Made by a program: the position numbers and the translations under genes
Shown here: piece after piece, positions 26,984 to 37,646 of the stretch
Layout: each line of letters starts with the position of its first letter
How positions within the stretch are numbered: the first letter of the stretch is position 1
Source: Nocardia coubleae NBRC 108252
GTDB lineage: Bacteria; Actinomycetota; Actinomycetes; Mycobacteriales; Mycobacteriaceae
Assembly (NCBI RefSeq): GCF_001612805.1
Contig: NZ_BDBD01000009.1
Coordinates: 1-64,000 of the forward strand
DNA length: 64,000 nt
Reading direction: 5' to 3'
The notes under the pieces: model-generated
Database searches by the model: none
What the model saw: the letters and a program-made list of their open reading frames with translations, nothing else
What the model was told of the DNA's origin: nothing

Positions 26984-27766
26984 ATGACCACTGTGCTGCC
27001 CGAGGATCTGCTCCCCGGTCTCGACGCCGAAACGCGCAAGGTGTTCACGCTGCGGCCCAATCGGTTGCTGCTCGTCGGCCCGATCGCGGTGGCACTGGTC
27101 GCGACGCTGATCACGGCGCTGATGTCGGGCCGCTACGACCCGACCGGACAACCCGTGACGGGGGCGGCCACCATCGGCCTGTACCTGGCGCTCGTCGCGG
27201 TGTTCGTGGCTGCGGCACTGCTCGGCATCGGCGTGACCGGTGGCGAGTACAAGCGCAAGACCATGGCGCTCACGGCCCTGTTCGCCCCGGATCGCGACCG
27301 GCTGGTCATCGCGAAATACGCCGCGGTGGCCGGTATCGCGCTGGTGGTCGCCGTCGTCGCCGATGTGGTCGCGATGCTCGTGCTCGCCGCCGCGGGCCGT
27401 GGCAAGTTCGAGTTCGGCTGGCCGCTGCTGGAAGTGCTCGGCGCCGGATTGCTCGTCGCGATGTGCTGGGCGGTGCTCGGTGCGGGCATCGGGCTCTTGC
27501 TGCGCACGACCGGTGCGGCGGTGTGGCTGGTGCTCGGCTGGGCGTTCGTGCTCGAGCCGCTGATCTGGTTGGTGGCCAAGGGTTTCGGGGCCGGTGGCCT
27601 CACGGCCGTGCTGCCGGTGTCCTCGACCGTGGCCGGGGTGAGCGCCGGTTCCTTCGACGAGGCCGAGGTGTTCGCGCCGACACCCGCCGCGCTCGTCGTT
27701 CTGCTCCTGTGGACCATCGCCGTTGGTGCTGCCGGGTGGTGGGACCTGCGCAACCGCGACCTGTAG
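26984..27766 (+). CDS. ABC-2 type transporter permease
   Basis: About 260 residues with roughly six hydrophobic segments, starting LLLVGPIAVALVATLITALM and IGLYLALVAVFVAAALLGIG and ending VVLLLWTIAVGAAGWWDLR. The first loop GVTGGEYKRKTMALTALFAP resembles ABC-2 permeases such as those of daunorubicin-type exporters. The cargo is unknown. The ATG at 26984 has GGAGGGG nine to fifteen bases upstream. The stop TAG overlaps a possible GTG start of the fused exporter (TAGTG), which links it to the next gene. Confidence 0.85.
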   Translation: MTTVLPEDLLPGLDAETRKVFTLRPNRLLLVGPIAVALVATLITALMSGRYDPTGQPVTGAATIGLYLALVAVFVAAALLGIGVTGGEYKRKTMALTALFAPDRDRLVIAKYAAVAGIALVVAVVADVVAMLVLAAAGRGKFEFGWPLLEVLGAGLLVAMCWAVLGAGIGLLLRTTGAAVWLVLGWAFVLEPLIWLVAKGFGAGGLTAVLPVSSTVAGVSAGSFDEAEVFAPTPAALVVLLLWTIAVGAAGWWDLRNRDL

Positions 27767-27783
27767 TGCCCGAGCCCGCTGTG

Positions 27784-30700
27784 ATGACGACGCGGCGCGC
27801 TGACCGGCCCGGCTGGATCCGCAGGCTGTGGCGCCTGTGCCTGCGGCATCCGCGGCTGCTCGCCGTCATCACGGGGGCGGTGCTGGCCGGCGCGGCCGTC
27901 TCGATCGCGGCACCGCTGGCCACCAAGCGCGCCGTCGACGCCGCCGAAGCGGGCGACACCTCGGTCATCGGCAGTGCCGCCGCCCTGCTCGCGGTCCTCG
28001 CGGTCTGCCGGTTCGCGGTGACCTTCGCCCGGCGGTTGTGGGCTGGTCAACTGTCACTGGAAGTGCAACACGACCTGCGTGTCGCACTGCTCGCCGCGCT
28101 GCAGCGCCTCGACGGAGCGGGCCAGGACGCCATCCGCACCGGCCAGGTGGTGTCGCGTTCCAACACCGACCTGCAACTGGTGCAGGGCTTGCTGGCGATG
28201 GTGCCGTGGTCGGGCCTCGCGGTACTGCAGTTCGTCGCCTCGGCGGTGGTGATGGTATGGCTCAGCCCGCCGCTCGCACTCGCCGCGCTGCTCGTCGCGC
28301 CGGTGATGGCGGTGGTGGTGCTGCGGATGCGGCCCCGGCTGTACGCGGCCACCTGGTCGGCGCAGCAGCGGGCCGCCGAGCTTGCCGAACACGTCGAGCA
28401 GACGGTCACCGGTGTGCGGGTGGTGAAGGGCTTCGGGCAGGAGGCCCGGATGGTCGATCAGCTCGAGGACCACGGCCGCGCCCTCTACGCCGAACGCCTG
28501 CGCGCCGCGCGGATCAACGCCCGCTTCGCCCCCGTCGTGTCGGCGCTGCCGCAGGCCGGGCTGGTCGCCGTCATCATCGTCGGCGGATTGCTCGCCTCGC
28601 GCGGCGCGATCGGGATCGGCACCTTCCTCGCCTTCACCGCCTACCTGGCCACGATGACGTCCTCGGCGCGCACGATCACCTCGGTGGTCATCATGAGCCA
28701 GCTCACCAAATCCGCCGCCGACCGGGTGTTCCAGGTGATCGACGCGGCGCCGGTCCTCGTCGACCCCGACAAGCCGACCGAGCTGCCACCCGGCCCGCTC
28801 GGCATCGAATTCCAGGGTGTCGGTTTCGGTTTCACCCCAGACGAACCGGTGCTCTCGGAACTCGACCTCACGATCCGGCCCGGTGAGACCGTCGCGATCA
28901 TCGGCCCGGCCGGGTCCGGCAAGTCGACGTTGTCACTGCTCCTCCCCCGCTTCTACGCACCCGACGCGGGCACCATCAGCCTCGTCGGCACCGACGGCAC
29001 GCGCGTGGACCTGGCCGACCTGCGCGCCGAGGATCTGCGCGGCGCGCTCGGCGTGGTCTTCGACGACCCGTTCCTGTTCTCCGACACCATCGCGGCCAAT
29101 ATCGCCCTCGGCCGTCCGGAGGCCACCGACGCCGAGATCCGGGCGGCCGCCACCGCGGCCGTCGCCGACGAGTTCATCGCCGAACTGCCCGACGGCTACG
29201 ACACCGTCATCGGTGAACGCGGCCTCACCCTCTCGGGTGGGCAACGGCAGCGGATCGCGCTGGCCCGCGCGCTGCTCACCCGGCCGCGCGTACTCGTCCT
29301 CGACGACGCCACCTCCGCCGTCGATGCCGTGACCGAGGCGGAGATCTTCCGGCGGCTGCCCGACCCGGGCGGGCGCACCATGCTGATCCTTGCCCACCGC
29401 GAGTCGACCCTGGCCCAGGCCGACCGGGTGATCCGGTTGCCTGCCCCGACCGGTTCGGTCGTCCCGGCCGACGCGACCGCCCCGGCCACCGTGCGCCTCG
29501 GCAAGCGACCGACCGGCGACCGGCCGCGCTCCATGGCGTCGGCCTCCGCCGACCTCAGCGAAACACCCGAGCTGCGCGCCGCCGTCGATGCCCTCCCTCC
29601 GGCGACCGAGACACCCGATCTACCCGGTGACCCGCGTGCTCCCCAGCCCGACTTCGGTCTGCGCGCCCTGCTGCGTCCGGTCCGCGGCCTGGTGGGAGTG
29701 GTCGTCGGGCTGCTGATCCTCGACGCCATGATCGGCATCGCCTTCCCGCCGCTGGTCCGCTACGCCATCGACACCGGTGTCACCGGCGGGCAGAGTTCGG
29801 CGCTCGCGGTGTCGGCGGTGATCGGGATCGGACTGGTGCTGGCGAGCCTGATCGTCGGCGCCGCCGTCACGGTGCTCACCGCGCGCACCGGCGAACGCGT
29901 GCTGTTCGGGCTCCGGGTGCGCAGCTACGCCCAGTTGCAGCGGCTCGGCCTCGACTTCTACGAGCGCGAACTGTCCGGCCGGATCATGACGAGGATGACC
30001 ACCGACGTCGACGCGCTGTCGACCTTCCTGCAGACCGGTGTCGCCACCGGCCTGGTCGCGGTCATCACCCTGGTCGGCGTGGCTGTCGGCCTGGTCGTCA
30101 TCGATGCGGGGCTCGCTCTGGTGGTGCTCGCCACCGTGCCGCCGATGCTCATCGCGACCCTGCTGTTCCGGCGCGTCTCGACCGCCGCCTACACCGTCTC
30201 GCGCGAACGGGTCTCCGCCGTGAACGCCGACTTCCAGGAGAACATCGCGGGCCTGCGCGCCGTGCAGGCCGCCCGCAACGAACCGGTGGCCGCGCGCCGC
30301 TTCGCCGAGTACTCCCACCGCTACCGCGAGGCGCGCATCCGCGCCCAGCGCGCGATCGCCTGCTACTTCTCCTTCGGCCTGGCCTGGGCCGACCTCGCCC
30401 TCGCCGTCGTCGTCTATCTGGGCGCCAACGCGGTGGCCGACGGACGAACCACCACCGGCACGCTCGTCGCCTTCGTCCTCTACCTCGGCCTGTTGTTCAG
30501 CCCGATCCAGGAACTGTCGCAGGTGTTCGACGGCTACCAGCAGGCCAGGGTCGGGCTGCGCCGCATCGGTGACCTGCTGCGCACACAGTCGTCGATCGCG
30601 GCCGACCCACCCGACGCGGTGCACATCGACCGGTTGCGCGGTGAGGTCGTCTTCGACGATGTCCACTTCCGCTATCCGGGAGCGAACTTCCCGGCGCTGG

Positions 30701-31401
30701 ACGGCGTGTCCTTCACCCTCCCGGCCGGGCGAACCCTTGCGCTCGTCGGGCCGACCGGCGCGGGCAAATCGACGATCGTGAAACTGCTCGCCCGGCTCTA
30801 CGATCTGCCCGCCGAGCCGTCGGCGGGTGAGATTCGGGTCGACGGCGTCGATTTACGTAAATTTGTGCTCACCGAGTACCGCTCGCGGCTGGGAATTGTG
30901 CCGCAGGAAGCTCACCTGTTCAGCGGCGATGTCGCCAGCAACATTGCATTCGGACAACCTTTCGCCACATCGGTGGACATCGCACAGGCGGCGAGCAACG
31001 TCGGTGCGGCCGAAATGATCGCCGGATTACCCCGAAAAATGAACCAACCGGTCGGTGAAAGAGGGCGCGGGTTATCCGCCGGACAACGTCAGCTCGTGGC
31101 CCTCGCCCGCGCCGACCTCGTCGACCCCGACCTGCTGCTTCTCGACGAGGCGACCTCCACCCTCGACCCGGAGACCGAGGCATCGGTGCTGGTAGCGAGC
31201 CGTTCGCTGGCTCGGGGCCGCACGACCGTCGTGGTCGCCCACCGGCTGGCCACCGCGGCCCGCGCCGATCTCGTCGGCGTGGTCGAACAAGGACGTATCG
31301 TCGAATTCGGTAGCCACCGGGAACTGCTCGCCCGAGGCGGGAGTTACGCGCGACTCTGGTCGGCGGGACTGCACGAGGAGCGAATAGTCTCGGGCCACTA
31401 G
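27784..31401 (+). CDS. Fused double-unit ABC exporter (TMD-NBD-TMD-NBD)
   Basis: About 1205 residues: a six-helix domain, NBD1, a Pro/Ala-rich linker (about 560-620), a second six-helix domain and NBD2, the build of Rv0194-type multidrug exporters. NBD1 has Walker A GPAGSGKST (near 374), signature LSGGQRQR and Walker B VLVLDDATS with Asp in the catalytic Glu place. NBD2 has GPTGAGKST (near 989), LSAGQRQ and LLLLDEATS with the Glu. This one-degenerate-site asymmetry is known in heterodimeric type IV exporters. It could also start at GTG 27766, overlapping the permease stop. The neighbours suggest one operon from 25130 on. Confidence 0.93.
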   Translation: MTTRRADRPGWIRRLWRLCLRHPRLLAVITGAVLAGAAVSIAAPLATKRAVDAAEAGDTSVIGSAAALLAVLAVCRFAVTFARRLWAGQLSLEVQHDLRVALLAALQRLDGAGQDAIRTGQVVSRSNTDLQLVQGLLAMVPWSGLAVLQFVASAVVMVWLSPPLALAALLVAPVMAVVVLRMRPRLYAATWSAQQRAAELAEHVEQTVTGVRVVKGFGQEARMVDQLEDHGRALYAERLRAARINARFAPVVSALPQAGLVAVIIVGGLLASRGAIGIGTFLAFTAYLATMTSSARTITSVVIMSQLTKSAADRVFQVIDAAPVLVDPDKPTELPPGPLGIEFQGVGFGFTPDEPVLSELDLTIRPGETVAIIGPAGSGKSTLSLLLPRFYAPDAGTISLVGTDGTRVDLADLRAEDLRGALGVVFDDPFLFSDTIAANIALGRPEATDAEIRAAATAAVADEFIAELPDGYDTVIGERGLTLSGGQRQRIALARALLTRPRVLVLDDATSAVDAVTEAEIFRRLPDPGGRTMLILAHRESTLAQADRVIRLPAPTGSVVPADATAPATVRLGKRPTGDRPRSMASASADLSETPELRAAVDALPPATETPDLPGDPRAPQPDFGLRALLRPVRGLVGVVVGLLILDAMIGIAFPPLVRYAIDTGVTGGQSSALAVSAVIGIGLVLASLIVGAAVTVLTARTGERVLFGLRVRSYAQLQRLGLDFYERELSGRIMTRMTTDVDALSTFLQTGVATGLVAVITLVGVAVGLVVIDAGLALVVLATVPPMLIATLLFRRVSTAAYTVSRERVSAVNADFQENIAGLRAVQAARNEPVAARRFAEYSHRYREARIRAQRAIACYFSFGLAWADLALAVVVYLGANAVADGRTTTGTLVAFVLYLGLLFSPIQELSQVFDGYQQARVGLRRIGDLLRTQSSIAADPPDAVHIDRLRGEVVFDDVHFRYPGANFPALDGVSFTLPAGRTLALVGPTGAGKSTIVKLLARLYDLPAEPSAGEIRVDGVDLRKFVLTEYRSRLGIVPQEAHLFSGDVASNIAFGQPFATSVDIAQAASNVGAAEMIAGLPRKMNQPVGERGRGLSAGQRQLVALARADLVDPDLLLLDEATSTLDPETEASVLVASRSLARGRTTVVVAHRLATAARADLVGVVEQGRIVEFGSHRELLARGGSYARLWSAGLHEERIVSGH

Positions 31402-31524
31402 CTACGCCGACATGCCACGGGGCATATGCTCGGTGAGGGCGCATCGGCAGCCATCCGCTGATACCCCTGCCGGGCACGTCACAAACGTCGCAGCGCGAAG
31501 AACGAAATGAGGCGAACACCAGCT

Positions 31525-34500
31525 GTGAGCAGCTCAACTTCCCAGTTCGGACAGAACCAGTGGCTAGTCGACGAGATGTATCAGAAGTTCAAACAGGACC
31601 CGTCCTCGGTCGACGCGAGTTGGCACGAGTTCCTCGCCGACTACACCCCCGAGGCCACCGACTCCGCTAACGAGCAGGCTCCCGCCGCCACCGCGCAAGC
31701 GGCGCCGCAGCAGGCTCCGAAGGCCGCACCGCAGGCCCCCAAGACCGCCGTCGCGACGGCGCCCAAGCCGGCACCCGCGCCGGCTCCGGCACCCGCCCCG
31801 GCCCCGAAGCGGGAGAACGTGCGCGCACCGCAGACCACGCCCGCACCGGTGTCGAACGCCCCGGCCACCGCGCCCGCCAAGACGAGCACAGGCACCGACG
31901 AGTCCAAGGTGCTGCGCGGTCCCGCCGCGGCCATCGCCAAGAACATGTCGGCCTCGCTGACCATCCCCACCGCCACGTCGGTGCGCGCGATCCCGGCCAA
32001 GCTGATGATCGACAACCGCCTCGTGATCAACAACCACCTGGCGCGCACCCGCGGCGGCAAGATCTCCTTCACCCACCTGCTCGGTTACGCGATCGTGCAG
32101 GCCGTGAAGTCGTTCCCGAACCTGAACCGGCACTTCGCCGAGATCGACGGCAAGCCGAACGCGGTCACCCCCGCCCACACCAACCTCGGCCTGGCCATCG
32201 ACCTCGTGGGCAAGGACGGCAACCGCACGCTGGTCGTCGCCGCCATCAAGGGCACCGAGGAGATGAGCTTCGGTCAGTTCCACGCCGCCTACGAGGACAT
32301 CGTCCGCCGCGCCCGTGAAGGCAAGCTCGGCGCCGAGGACTTCTCCGGTGTCACCATCTCGCTGACCAACCCCGGCACCATCGGCACCGTCCACTCGGTG
32401 CCACGCCTCATGCCGGGCCAGGGCGCGATCATCGGTGCCGGCGCCATGGAGTACCCGGCCGAGTTCCAGGGCATGAGCGACGAGCGCCTGGCCGAGATCG
32501 GCGTCGGCAAGCTGATGACGCTGACCTCCACCTACGATCACCGCATCATCCAGGGCGCCGAGTCCGGCGACTTCCTGCGCACCATCCACAACCTGCTGAT
32601 CTCCGACGAGTTCTACGACGAGATCTTCCACGGCCTCGGCGTGCCGTACGAGCCGATCCGCTGGCGCAAGGACATCAGCGAGCGCGGCGTCGACAAGAGC
32701 GCCCGCGTGCTCGAGCTGATCGCGGCCTACCGCAACCGCGGCCACCTGATGGCCGACACCGACCCGCTGCGCCTGGTCAAGGACAAGTTCCGCAGCCACC
32801 CCGACCTCGACGTCACCTCGCACGGCCTCACCCTGTGGGACCTGGACCGCACCTTCGACGTGGGCGGTTTCCACGGCCAGGAGCGGATGAAACTGCGCGA
32901 CGTGCTGTCGATCCTGCGCGACGCCTACTGCCGCCACGTCGGTGTGGAGTACACCCACATCCTCGAGACCGACCAGCTCAAGTGGATCCAGGACCGGGTC
33001 GAGCAGAAGCACGTCAAGCCGACGGTCGCCCAGCAGAAGTACATCCTGAACCGGCTCAACGCCGCCGAGGCGTTCGAGACCTTCCTGCAGACCAAGTACG
33101 TCGGCCAGAAGCGGTTCTCGCTCGAGGGCGCCGAAGCCGTCATCCCGATGATGGACGCCACCATCGACCAGTGCGCCGAGCACGGGCTCGACGAGGTCGT
33201 CATCGGCATGCCGCACCGTGGCCGCCTCAACGTGCTGGCCAATATCGTCGGCAAGCCGTACTCGAAGATCTTCACCGAGTTCGAGGGCAACATGAACCCG
33301 GCCGCCACCCACGGCTCGGGCGATGTGAAGTACCACCTCGGTGCGCACGGCCAGTACCTGCAGATGTTCGGCGACAACGAGATCGAGGTGTCGCTCACCG
33401 CGAACCCCTCGCACCTGGAGGCGGTCGATCCCGTGCTCGAGGGCCTCGTGCGCGCCAAGCAGGACCTGCTGAACAAGGGCGACGGCCCCGAGGGCTTCTC
33501 GGTGATGCCGCTGATGCTGCACGGTGACGCCGCGTTCGCCGGTCAGGGCGTGGTCGCCGAGACGCTGAACCTGTCAGGTCTGCGTGGTTACCGCGTGGGC
33601 GGCACCATCCACATCGTGGTGAACAACCAGATCGGCTTCACCACCGCGCCGGAGAACAGCCGCTCCACCGAGTACTCCACCGACATCGCCAAGTTCATCG
33701 GCGCGCCGATCTTCCACGTCAACGGTGACGACCCCGAGGCCTGCGACTGGGTCGCGCGCCTGGCGGTCGACTTCCGGCAGAAGTTCCGCAAGGACGTCGT
33801 CATCGACCTCGTCTGCTACCGCCGCCGCGGGCACAACGAGGGCGACGACCCCTCGATGACCCAGCCGGAGATGTACGACGTCATCGACACCAAGCGTTCG
33901 GTCCGCAAGGCCTACACCGAATCGCTGATCGGCCGTGGCGACATCTCCATGAAGGAGGCCGAGGACGCGCTGCGCGACTACCAGGGTCAGCTCGAGCGCG
34001 TGTTCAACGAGGTCCGTGAGCTGGAGAAATACGTTCCGGAGCCGTCGGAGTCCGTCGAAGACGACCAGAAGGTGCCTGCCACCGTGCAGACCGCGGTCGA
34101 CAAGTCGGTCCTGCAGCGCATCGGCGACGCGTTCCTCAACACTCCCGACGGTTTCAACGTGCACCCGCGCGTGAAGCCGGTGCTGGAGAAGCGGCGCGAG
34201 ATGGCCTACGAGGGCAAGGTCGACTGGGCCTTCGCCGAGTTGCTCGCGTTCGGTTCGCTGATCGACCAGGGTCACGATGTGCGCCTGACCGGTCAGGACT
34301 CGCGTCGCGGCACGTTCACCCAGCGCCACTCGGTCATCATCGACCGGATCAACGCCCAGGAGTACACCCCGCTGCACAACATCGGTTCGGAGAACCCGGG
34401 CTGGTTCGCGGTGCACGACTCGGCGCTGAGCGAATTCGCCGCTGTCGGTTTCGAATACGGTTACTCGCTGGGCAACCCCAACGCACTGGTGTTGTGGGAG

Positions 34501-35271
34501 GCGCAGTTCGGTGACTTCGTCAACGGCGCGCAGTCGATCATCGACGAGTTCATCTCCTCCGGTGAGGCCAAGTGGGGTCAGCTCTCCGATGTGGTGCTGC
34601 TGCTGCCGCACGGCCACGAGGGTCAGGGTCCCGACCACACCTCGGGCCGTATCGAGCGGTTCCTGCAGTTGTGCGCCGAGGGTTCGATGACCGTCGCGGT
34701 GCCGTCCACCCCGGCGAACTACTTCCACCTGCTGCGCCGCCACGCCCTCGACGGCATCCGTCGTCCGCTGATCGTCTTCACCCCGAAGTCGATGCTGCGC
34801 AACAAGGCCGTGGTGTCCGACATCAAGGACTTCACCGAGTCGAAGTTCCGTTCGGTGTTCGACGAGCCCACCTACGAATCGGGCGTCGGCGACACCGCCA
34901 AGGTCAAGCGCATCCTGCTGACCTCGGGCAAGCTCTACTACGAGCTCGCCGCGGAGAAGGCCAAGCACAAGCGTGAAGACGTGGCCATCGTCCGGATCGA
35001 ACAGCTCTACCCGATCCCGACGTACCGCCTCAACGAGGCCCTGGCCAAGTACCCCAACGCGACCGACATCGCCTGGGTCCAGGAGGAACCGGCCAACCAG
35101 GGCGCCTGGCCCTTCTTCGGCCTCAACCTCCCCGAGGTCCTCCCCGACCGCCTGGGCAAACTGCGCCGGATCTCCCGCCGCGCCATGTCGGCCCCGTCCT
35201 CGGGTTCCTCGAAGGTCCACGCCGTGGAGCAGGCCGAGATCATCGCCGAGGCCTTCGAGCCGACCGCGTAA
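31525..35271 (+). CDS. kgd: Multifunctional 2-oxoglutarate decarboxylase/dehydrogenase E1-E2 (Kgd)
   Basis: About 1248 residues. Actinobacterial fusion of an E2-like succinyltransferase catalytic domain with a ThDP-dependent E1o. It feeds 2-oxoglutarate into succinyl-CoA, succinic semialdehyde or 2-hydroxy-3-oxoadipate. The start [20 protein letters not shown] matches the known N-terminus. A Pro/Ala linker follows, then the E2 domain with [14 protein letters not shown], where the DHR His is the acyltransferase residue. The E1 domain has [40 protein letters not shown] and [10 protein letters not shown], the expected ThDP segments. GTG at 31525 is chosen by homology; an ATG at 31507 is also in frame. 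In relatives the FHA protein GarA, itself controlled by PknB/PknG, inhibits this enzyme. Confidence 0.96.
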   Translation: MSSSTSQFGQNQWLVDEMYQKFKQDPSSVDASWHEFLADYTPEATDSANEQAPAATAQAAPQQAPKAAPQAPKTAVATAPKPAPAPAPAPAPAPKRENVRAPQTTPAPVSNAPATAPAKTSTGTDESKVLRGPAAAIAKNMSASLTIPTATSVRAIPAKLMIDNRLVINNHLARTRGGKISFTHLLGYAIVQAVKSFPNLNRHFAEIDGKPNAVTPAHTNLGLAIDLVGKDGNRTLVVAAIKGTEEMSFGQFHAAYEDIVRRAREGKLGAEDFSGVTISLTNPGTIGTVHSVPRLMPGQGAIIGAGAMEYPAEFQGMSDERLAEIGVGKLMTLTSTYDHRIIQGAESGDFLRTIHNLLISDEFYDEIFHGLGVPYEPIRWRKDISERGVDKSARVLELIAAYRNRGHLMADTDPLRLVKDKFRSHPDLDVTSHGLTLWDLDRTFDVGGFHGQERMKLRDVLSILRDAYCRHVGVEYTHILETDQLKWIQDRVEQKHVKPTVAQQKYILNRLNAAEAFETFLQTKYVGQKRFSLEGAEAVIPMMDATIDQCAEHGLDEVVIGMPHRGRLNVLANIVGKPYSKIFTEFEGNMNPAATHGSGDVKYHLGAHGQYLQMFGDNEIEVSLTANPSHLEAVDPVLEGLVRAKQDLLNKGDGPEGFSVMPLMLHGDAAFAGQGVVAETLNLSGLRGYRVGGTIHIVVNNQIGFTTAPENSRSTEYSTDIAKFIGAPIFHVNGDDPEACDWVARLAVDFRQKFRKDVVIDLVCYRRRGHNEGDDPSMTQPEMYDVIDTKRSVRKAYTESLIGRGDISMKEAEDALRDYQGQLERVFNEVRELEKYVPEPSESVEDDQKVPATVQTAVDKSVLQRIGDAFLNTPDGFNVHPRVKPVLEKRREMAYEGKVDWAFAELLAFGSLIDQGHDVRLTGQDSRRGTFTQRHSVIIDRINAQEYTPLHNIGSENPGWFAVHDSALSEFAAVGFEYGYSLGNPNALVLWEAQFGDFVNGAQSIIDEFISSGEAKWGQLSDVVLLLPHGHEGQGPDHTSGRIERFLQLCAEGSMTVAVPSTPANYFHLLRRHALDGIRRPLIVFTPKSMLRNKAVVSDIKDFTESKFRSVFDEPTYESGVGDTAKVKRILLTSGKLYYELAAEKAKHKREDVAIVRIEQLYPIPTYRLNEALAKYPNATDIAWVQEEPANQGAWPFFGLNLPEVLPDRLGKLRRISRRAMSAPSSGSSKVHAVEQAEIIAEAFEPTA

Positions 35272-35282
35272 TCTCTTCCCGC

Positions 35283-35335
35283 ACAACGGCGAACGCCGGG
35301 TGGATCGTCACGATCCGCCCGGCGTTCGCCGTTGT
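35283..35335. terminator. Long bidirectional hairpin after kgd
   Basis: A 25-base arm (35283-35307) pairs with 35311-35335 around a three-base loop, with only one G-T pair. It sits between the end of kgd and the end of the leftward companion gene at 35335 and includes the last base of that gene's stop codon. It should stop transcription from both sides. Confidence 0.88.
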
Positions 35336-35967
35336 CAGGCCAGCAGGTTGCGCATCACCACGCGAACGTGGTGTTCGGTCAGCTGTCGCAGCTCGGCGCG
35401 GCTGATCCGGTTGCCATCGATCGTCAGTGTGGTGTCCACGCGCAGGTTCTCGTCGAGCACGCCGATCCGCACTTTTGTCACCGGACGCCCGGCCCAGTTG
35501 GCCTCCTCCTGGACGAAGGCGTCCTCGCCGAGCCCGGCCAGGTATTCGAAGCTCGTATTCGGATCCGAGACACGGTCTCCGACAAGATGTTTGAAGCTAT
35601 CGTGCTCCCCTCGCCGGTCACCTCCCGCCCGCGTGACATCGAGGTTCAGCGACACAGTGAGGTCACCGAAAGCGCCGGAGCAATAGCCGGTCGACGCGAT
35701 GGGCTCCTGATCGTCCTGCTGCCACCCGGCGCTGCCGCGACGCGTGAGTTCGGCCAGATCCATCAGCTCGCAGTGATTGCCTTGCTCCAGCTCGCGGTAC
35801 TTGCGCGAGGTCGGGGTGTCGATCGGTGTGCCCGGCGTCCACCGCGAGTCCGCCGCCCCGTCCTCGCGCCCCAGCCACATCGCGGCGGCGATCACGGTGA
35901 CCACCACGAGCGAGCAGGCCGACACTGCCGCAGCCGTCCATGGCAGCGAGAACCGTCGTGGTGTCAT
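35335..35967 (-). CDS. Single-pass membrane protein resembling the sensor domain of the adjacent kinase
   Basis: 210 residues. One N-terminal hydrophobic helix (TAAAVSACSLVVVTVIAAAMW), then an outside domain. Its segment CELMDLAELTRRG, followed by a second Cys in STGYCSGAF, parallels CDLLDLPALEQLG and HHCSVSY in the outside part of the kinase encoded immediately upstream. Both look DUF3558-like. The ATG overlaps the kinase stop codon (ATGA), so the two proteins should be made together. A role as co-receptor or decoy for the kinase's ligand is inferred. Confidence 0.72.
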   Translation of the reverse strand: MTPRRFSLPWTAAAVSACSLVVVTVIAAAMWLGREDGAADSRWTPGTPIDTPTSRKYRELEQGNHCELMDLAELTRRGSAGWQQDDQEPIASTGYCSGAFGDLTVSLNLDVTRAGGDRRGEHDSFKHLVGDRVSDPNTSFEYLAGLGEDAFVQEEANWAGRPVTKVRIGVLDENLRVDTTLTIDGNRISRAELRQLTEHHVRVVMRNLLA

Positions 35968-37478
35968 CCGAGGCGCTCCCACAGTATTCGGCCCTGATGC
36001 TCACAGGCCGTCACCATCTCCGAATCGTCCACCTTCGACTCCGCGGGCGTGCTCAACGTCACCGCGACGACCACGTTGTCGTCGAAGAGGCCGAGCTCGC
36101 AGGTCGGGCCGTACATGTACGGCAGTCGGCGCACGTAGAGGTAGGAGTCGTCAGCGAGCTCGAGCCGGTGGTCCGCCCGGATCGTGGCCCCGCCCGAACG
36201 AACCAACTCCAAGTCGTCGCGGAAGAAGGCCTCGGCGCCGTGTCCATCGTTCACGACCTTGGCAAGCACAGTGGCTGCCAGACCCCGGTAGGAGACCGAG
36301 CAGTGGTGGGACGAATATGGCTCGGAGTCAACGGATTCGGAATGGATGGGCGGATCGGGCGGCACCCCACCGAGCTGTTCGAGCGCGGGCAGATCGAGCA
36401 GGTCACAGGCGTTCGCGACACTCTGTGTGGTGTACACCCGGGTCGGCTCGCCACGGATCAGGTCGGTGGTCGTCATGACGACGAGCAATGCGACCGTGGC
36501 GGTCGTCAGCACCGCGGTGAGCACCGAGGGCAGGAGCGTTCGCGCGATCCGGGGCCGCCGTCGACCTGGCGAGGCGCCAGGAGCACCGGCCGCGACCGGA
36601 TCGGTCGGCTCCCGGCCCTGGAACGGCGCGCGGACCCACGGGCCGCTGTCGAACGCTCTGATCGCCGCTGCGGCGAGGTCGGCGCAGCGGGCGAATCGGT
36701 CCTCCGGCCGTTTCGCCATCGCCGTCGCGATGACCGCGTCGATCGCACGCGGCAGCTCGGGTCGTAGCTCGGTGGGCCGGGGCGGTGCAGCGCCAAGATG
36801 CGCGGCGATCACCGCCGCCTGATCGCCACGCGGAAACGGCGTCCGACCGGTGAGCAACTGGAACAGCGTGCAGCCGAGGGAGTAGATGTCGGCGCGATGG
36901 TCCACCGTGTGGCCAGCGAACCGTTCGGGTGCCGCGTAGGCGAAGGTGGCGGCCATCGCCGACAACGTGACGGTGTCATCGAGACTGCGGGCGATCCCGA
37001 AGTCGGTGAGCAGCGCGGTTTCCTGTCCTGCGTGGTCGCGTTCGATCAGCAGGTTGGCCGGTTTCACGTCGCGATGCAGCACCCCGTGCGCGTGCGCGAA
37101 ATCCAGTCCGGCGGCGGCACCCTGGATCAGCCGCAGAGCACGGTCCGGGGCGAGACCGGCGGGATCGGTCTGGAGCAATCCGATCGCGTCGCCACCGTCG
37201 ACGTATTTCATCGACAGCCACAACACCGGATCCGCGGGACCGCTGCGGTCGTATACCGGCACGATATTGGGGTGTTCGAGTCGAGCGGCCAGCGTCGCCT
37301 CTCGTTCGAAGGCGTTGCGCGCCTTGGCGTCGGTGGATATCCCGTCACCGAGCACCTTCAGCGCCACCCGCCGCCGCAGGCGAGGGTGCTCCGCGAGGTA
37401 CACCGACCCCATGCCACCCGCGCCGAGCAGTCGTTCGATCACATATCCGGCGAACACCGTCCCGGGCTCCACCGCCAC
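35964..37478 (-). CDS. Transmembrane Ser/Thr protein kinase with DUF3558-like outside domain
   Basis: 504 residues. Kinase domain about residues 10-275: GAGGMGSVY, Lys41, HRDVKPAN (135-142), DFG (159-161), APE. A Pro/Gly/Arg linker leads to one helix (about 313-338) and an outside domain of about 165 residues with Cys358, Cys393 and two more Cys, beginning CDLLDLPALEQL. The start is GTG at 37478 behind GGAGGT; earlier starts add Arg/Gly-rich sequence with no family match. The stop overlaps the ATG of a companion membrane protein. Its catalytic half is close to the kinases at 105-2994 but the outside domain differs. Confidence 0.92.
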   Translation of the reverse strand: MAVEPGTVFAGYVIERLLGAGGMGSVYLAEHPRLRRRVALKVLGDGISTDAKARNAFEREATLAARLEHPNIVPVYDRSGPADPVLWLSMKYVDGGDAIGLLQTDPAGLAPDRALRLIQGAAAGLDFAHAHGVLHRDVKPANLLIERDHAGQETALLTDFGIARSLDDTVTLSAMAATFAYAAPERFAGHTVDHRADIYSLGCTLFQLLTGRTPFPRGDQAAVIAAHLGAAPPRPTELRPELPRAIDAVIATAMAKRPEDRFARCADLAAAAIRAFDSGPWVRAPFQGREPTDPVAAGAPGASPGRRRPRIARTLLPSVLTAVLTTATVALLVVMTTTDLIRGEPTRVYTTQSVANACDLLDLPALEQLGGVPPDPPIHSESVDSEPYSSHHCSVSYRGLAATVLAKVVNDGHGAEAFFRDDLELVRSGGATIRADHRLELADDSYLYVRRLPYMYGPTCELGLFDDNVVVAVTLSTPAESKVDDSEMVTACEHQGRILWERLG

Positions 37479-37646
37479 CCCGACCCCACCTCCGCTTCGC
37501 CCGCCGCACCCTGAGCGGAACTGAGGGCCCACCCGATCACGGATGAATCTAAGGGCAGTCGGGCGGTCGGGCAACCGTCTCACTGCGGCGGAACACGCCC
37601 CCAGCAAGGGCGGACCCGGTCGGCTCCGCCCCTGCTGCTGTCCGTT

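Noticed and set aside
31564..33522. 652-residue open frame on the minus strand inside kgd
   Set aside because: It is a shadow of kgd third-position GC bias; its composition is Leu/Val/Gly/Asp/Arg/His-rich with no domain, and kgd itself is clearly the real gene.
33574..35286. 570-residue open frame on the minus strand of kgd
   Set aside because: Same cause as above; no ribosome site and no family features.
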